Source: Olavius sp. associated proteobacterium Delta 1
Lineage (GTDB): Bacteria; Desulfobacterota; Desulfobacteria; Desulfobacterales; JAFDCJ01
NCBI GenBank assembly: GCA_902749685.1
Contig: CACVKW010001347.1
Span: forward strand, 32,313-96,312
Direction: 5' to 3'
DNA: 64,000 nt
Below, piece by piece: positions 63,304 to 64,000 of this stretch. Numbering within the stretch: position 1 is the stretch's first letter; every line of letters begins with the position of its first letter. The notes under the pieces are model-generated. The model saw only the letters and a list, made by a program, of their open reading frames with translations. It made no database searches and was not told where the DNA came from. Both the position numbers and the translations under genes were made by a program.

Positions 63304-63923
63304 TAAAAAACCGATTATGTTGCCCGCTGTGCTTAAGTGCCGGCAGTGAACAAAAGCTGATCGTGCCTTTGAGCAATTTCATCAATACCAATTCAACATA
63401 TGATAGTGGCCATCTTCAAAGGCTCGTGCAGCAGGTGCAAGATTACCGATCAATTGTGTCATGCCGCAAGTGCAGTTTTATCTATTCTGAATATACCTTA
63501 ACTAATAAATTAAACATTTACCTCTATGAAAAGGTAATTGACTGGAAGAAAAGCTTTAACAAAACAAAAACGGCAGGAAAGCAACGTGAGTTCAGAGGTG
63601 TGTTTGATACCATCAAACCCCTGCTAAGAGAGATGGAAATCAAAGTGCTCGATTACGGTTGTGGCTGGGGAGATCTGCTTTGCATGATGAAAACGTGCGG
63701 CTACAAGAATTCATACGGCTTTGATATATCCGCAAAACGGCTCAACTGGATTCGCACCCGTGGCATAAACGTATTGTCCTCACATGAACTTATTGAAAAG
63801 AATGCGCCGTACAACCTCATAATTGCTTACCAGTTTTTAGAGCACGATCCGGATTTCCTTGAAACACTTTATTTCTTGCGCTCAGTTTTAACTGATGCCG
63901 GATTTCATTGCTGTCCAAAATAA
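63300..63923 (+). CDS. SAM-dependent methyltransferase with Zn-ribbon, possibly truncated
   Basis: 207 residues from TTG 63300 (TTGA overlap with asnB). An N-terminal Cys cluster (CCPLCLSAG, then SCRKCSF) forms a zinc ribbon. The SAM domain has motif I VLDYGCGWGDLLC, the acidic residue in GFDISAKRL and the post-II strand NLIIAYQFLEHDPD. The protein stops at residue 207, within the usual SAM domain; relatives run to about 280-330 residues. The same frame is open after the TAA (FENQILPL...) to the window end, so a nonsense or frameshift change is possible. Alternatively this is a short natural form. Confidence 0.6.
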   Translation: MIKNRLCCPLCLSAGSEQKLIVPLSNFINTNSTYDSGHLQRLVQQVQDYRSIVSCRKCSFIYSEYTLTNKLNIYLYEKVIDWKKSFNKTKTAGKQREFRGVFDTIKPLLREMEIKVLDYGCGWGDLLCMMKTCGYKNSYGFDISAKRLNWIRTRGINVLSSHELIEKNAPYNLIIAYQFLEHDPDFLETLYFLRSVLTDAGFHCCPK

Positions 63924-64000
63924 TTTGAAAATCAAATACTGCCTTTAATAAAAACAGGCAGTTATAAACGGGAAATTAGTGATTTAGAAATCAGGTTGTA
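63924..64000. other. Open frame beyond the methyltransferase stop
   Basis: After the TAA the same frame stays open to the edge (FENQILPLIKTGSYKRE...). No start codon with a ribosome binding site is seen. Probably the missing C-terminus of the methyltransferase, if the stop is a mutation or a sequencing error; the next gene may also begin beyond the edge. Confidence 0.3.

Noticed and set aside
1..64000. CRISPR arrays, tRNA/rRNA genes, insertion sequences, prophage
   Set aside because: No regular direct repeats with spacers, no cloverleaf-like gap sequence, and no transposase, integrase or phage structural protein were found when reading through the window. Palindromic gaps superficially resemble mobile elements but encode nothing.

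Overview
The window reads as a chromosome segment of a Gram-negative, strictly bacterial genome. Gene content and style (MoxR/DUF58/SpoIIM cluster, gyrA-gpsA-radC order, a thiolase with an unusual insert, intergenic gaps full of degenerate palindromes, and a large surface-glycan locus behind a sigma-54-type promoter) suggest a member of the Desulfobacterota (former Deltaproteobacteria). That placement is inference; no rRNA or other decisive marker is present. No tRNA, rRNA, CRISPR array, prophage or transposase was found.

Region 1 (1-10.4 kb) is a co-oriented membrane/ATPase gene cluster: an RDD protein with a zinc ribbon (5' end outside the window), a zinc-finger membrane protein, an unassigned membrane protein, a B-box membrane protein, a DUF4129 protein, a DUF4350 protein, a MoxR AAA+ ATPase, a DUF58 protein, a SpoIIM-like protein and a second RDD protein. 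The set looks like a MoxR-chaperoned membrane complex of unknown substrate.

Region 2 (10.4-32.2 kb) is mostly housekeeping: a TPR-methyltransferase (minus strand), der, rarA, a thiolase, a 52-residue membrane microprotein, an AI-2E family permease, gyrA, gpsA, radC, two proteins I cannot assign, a class A penicillin-binding protein (minus strand), a His-rich small protein, a sensor-less hybrid histidine kinase (minus strand) and a TPR protein. Almost every gap here carries its own imperfect palindrome; one 100-nt palindromic element occurs twice.

Region 3 (32.6-64 kb) is a long plus-strand surface-glycan locus. It opens with a putative sigma-54 promoter and a winged-helix/Rossmann regulator. 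The first part (33.4-43.7 kb) is nonulosonate-like: two NeuB-family synthases (one without the SAF domain), one canonical CMP-sugar synthetase, one cytidylyltransferase-like protein split by a large insert, one GT2-cytidylyltransferase fusion, an SpsF-like protein and a polysialyltransferase-like protein. The middle part (46.1-56.0 kb) can be read as a dedicated route to a modified GDP-heptose: a split transketolase (possible sedoheptulose-7-phosphate source), a GMD-like dehydratase, an aminotransferase, an acetyltransferase, an RmlC-like epimerase, two SDR proteins that lack the catalytic tyrosine, an HddA-like kinase and an HddC-like nucleotidyltransferase. The last part (56.3-64 kb) has a GDP-mannose 3,5-epimerase-like enzyme, a nucleotide-sugar dehydrogenase, glycosyltransferase-like proteins, an asparagine-synthase-type amidotransferase and a methyltransferase whose frame stops early. 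Base composition drops visibly in parts of this region (most strongly 37.9-40.4 kb), and short gene fragments lie between intact genes, both of which fit assembly by transfer.
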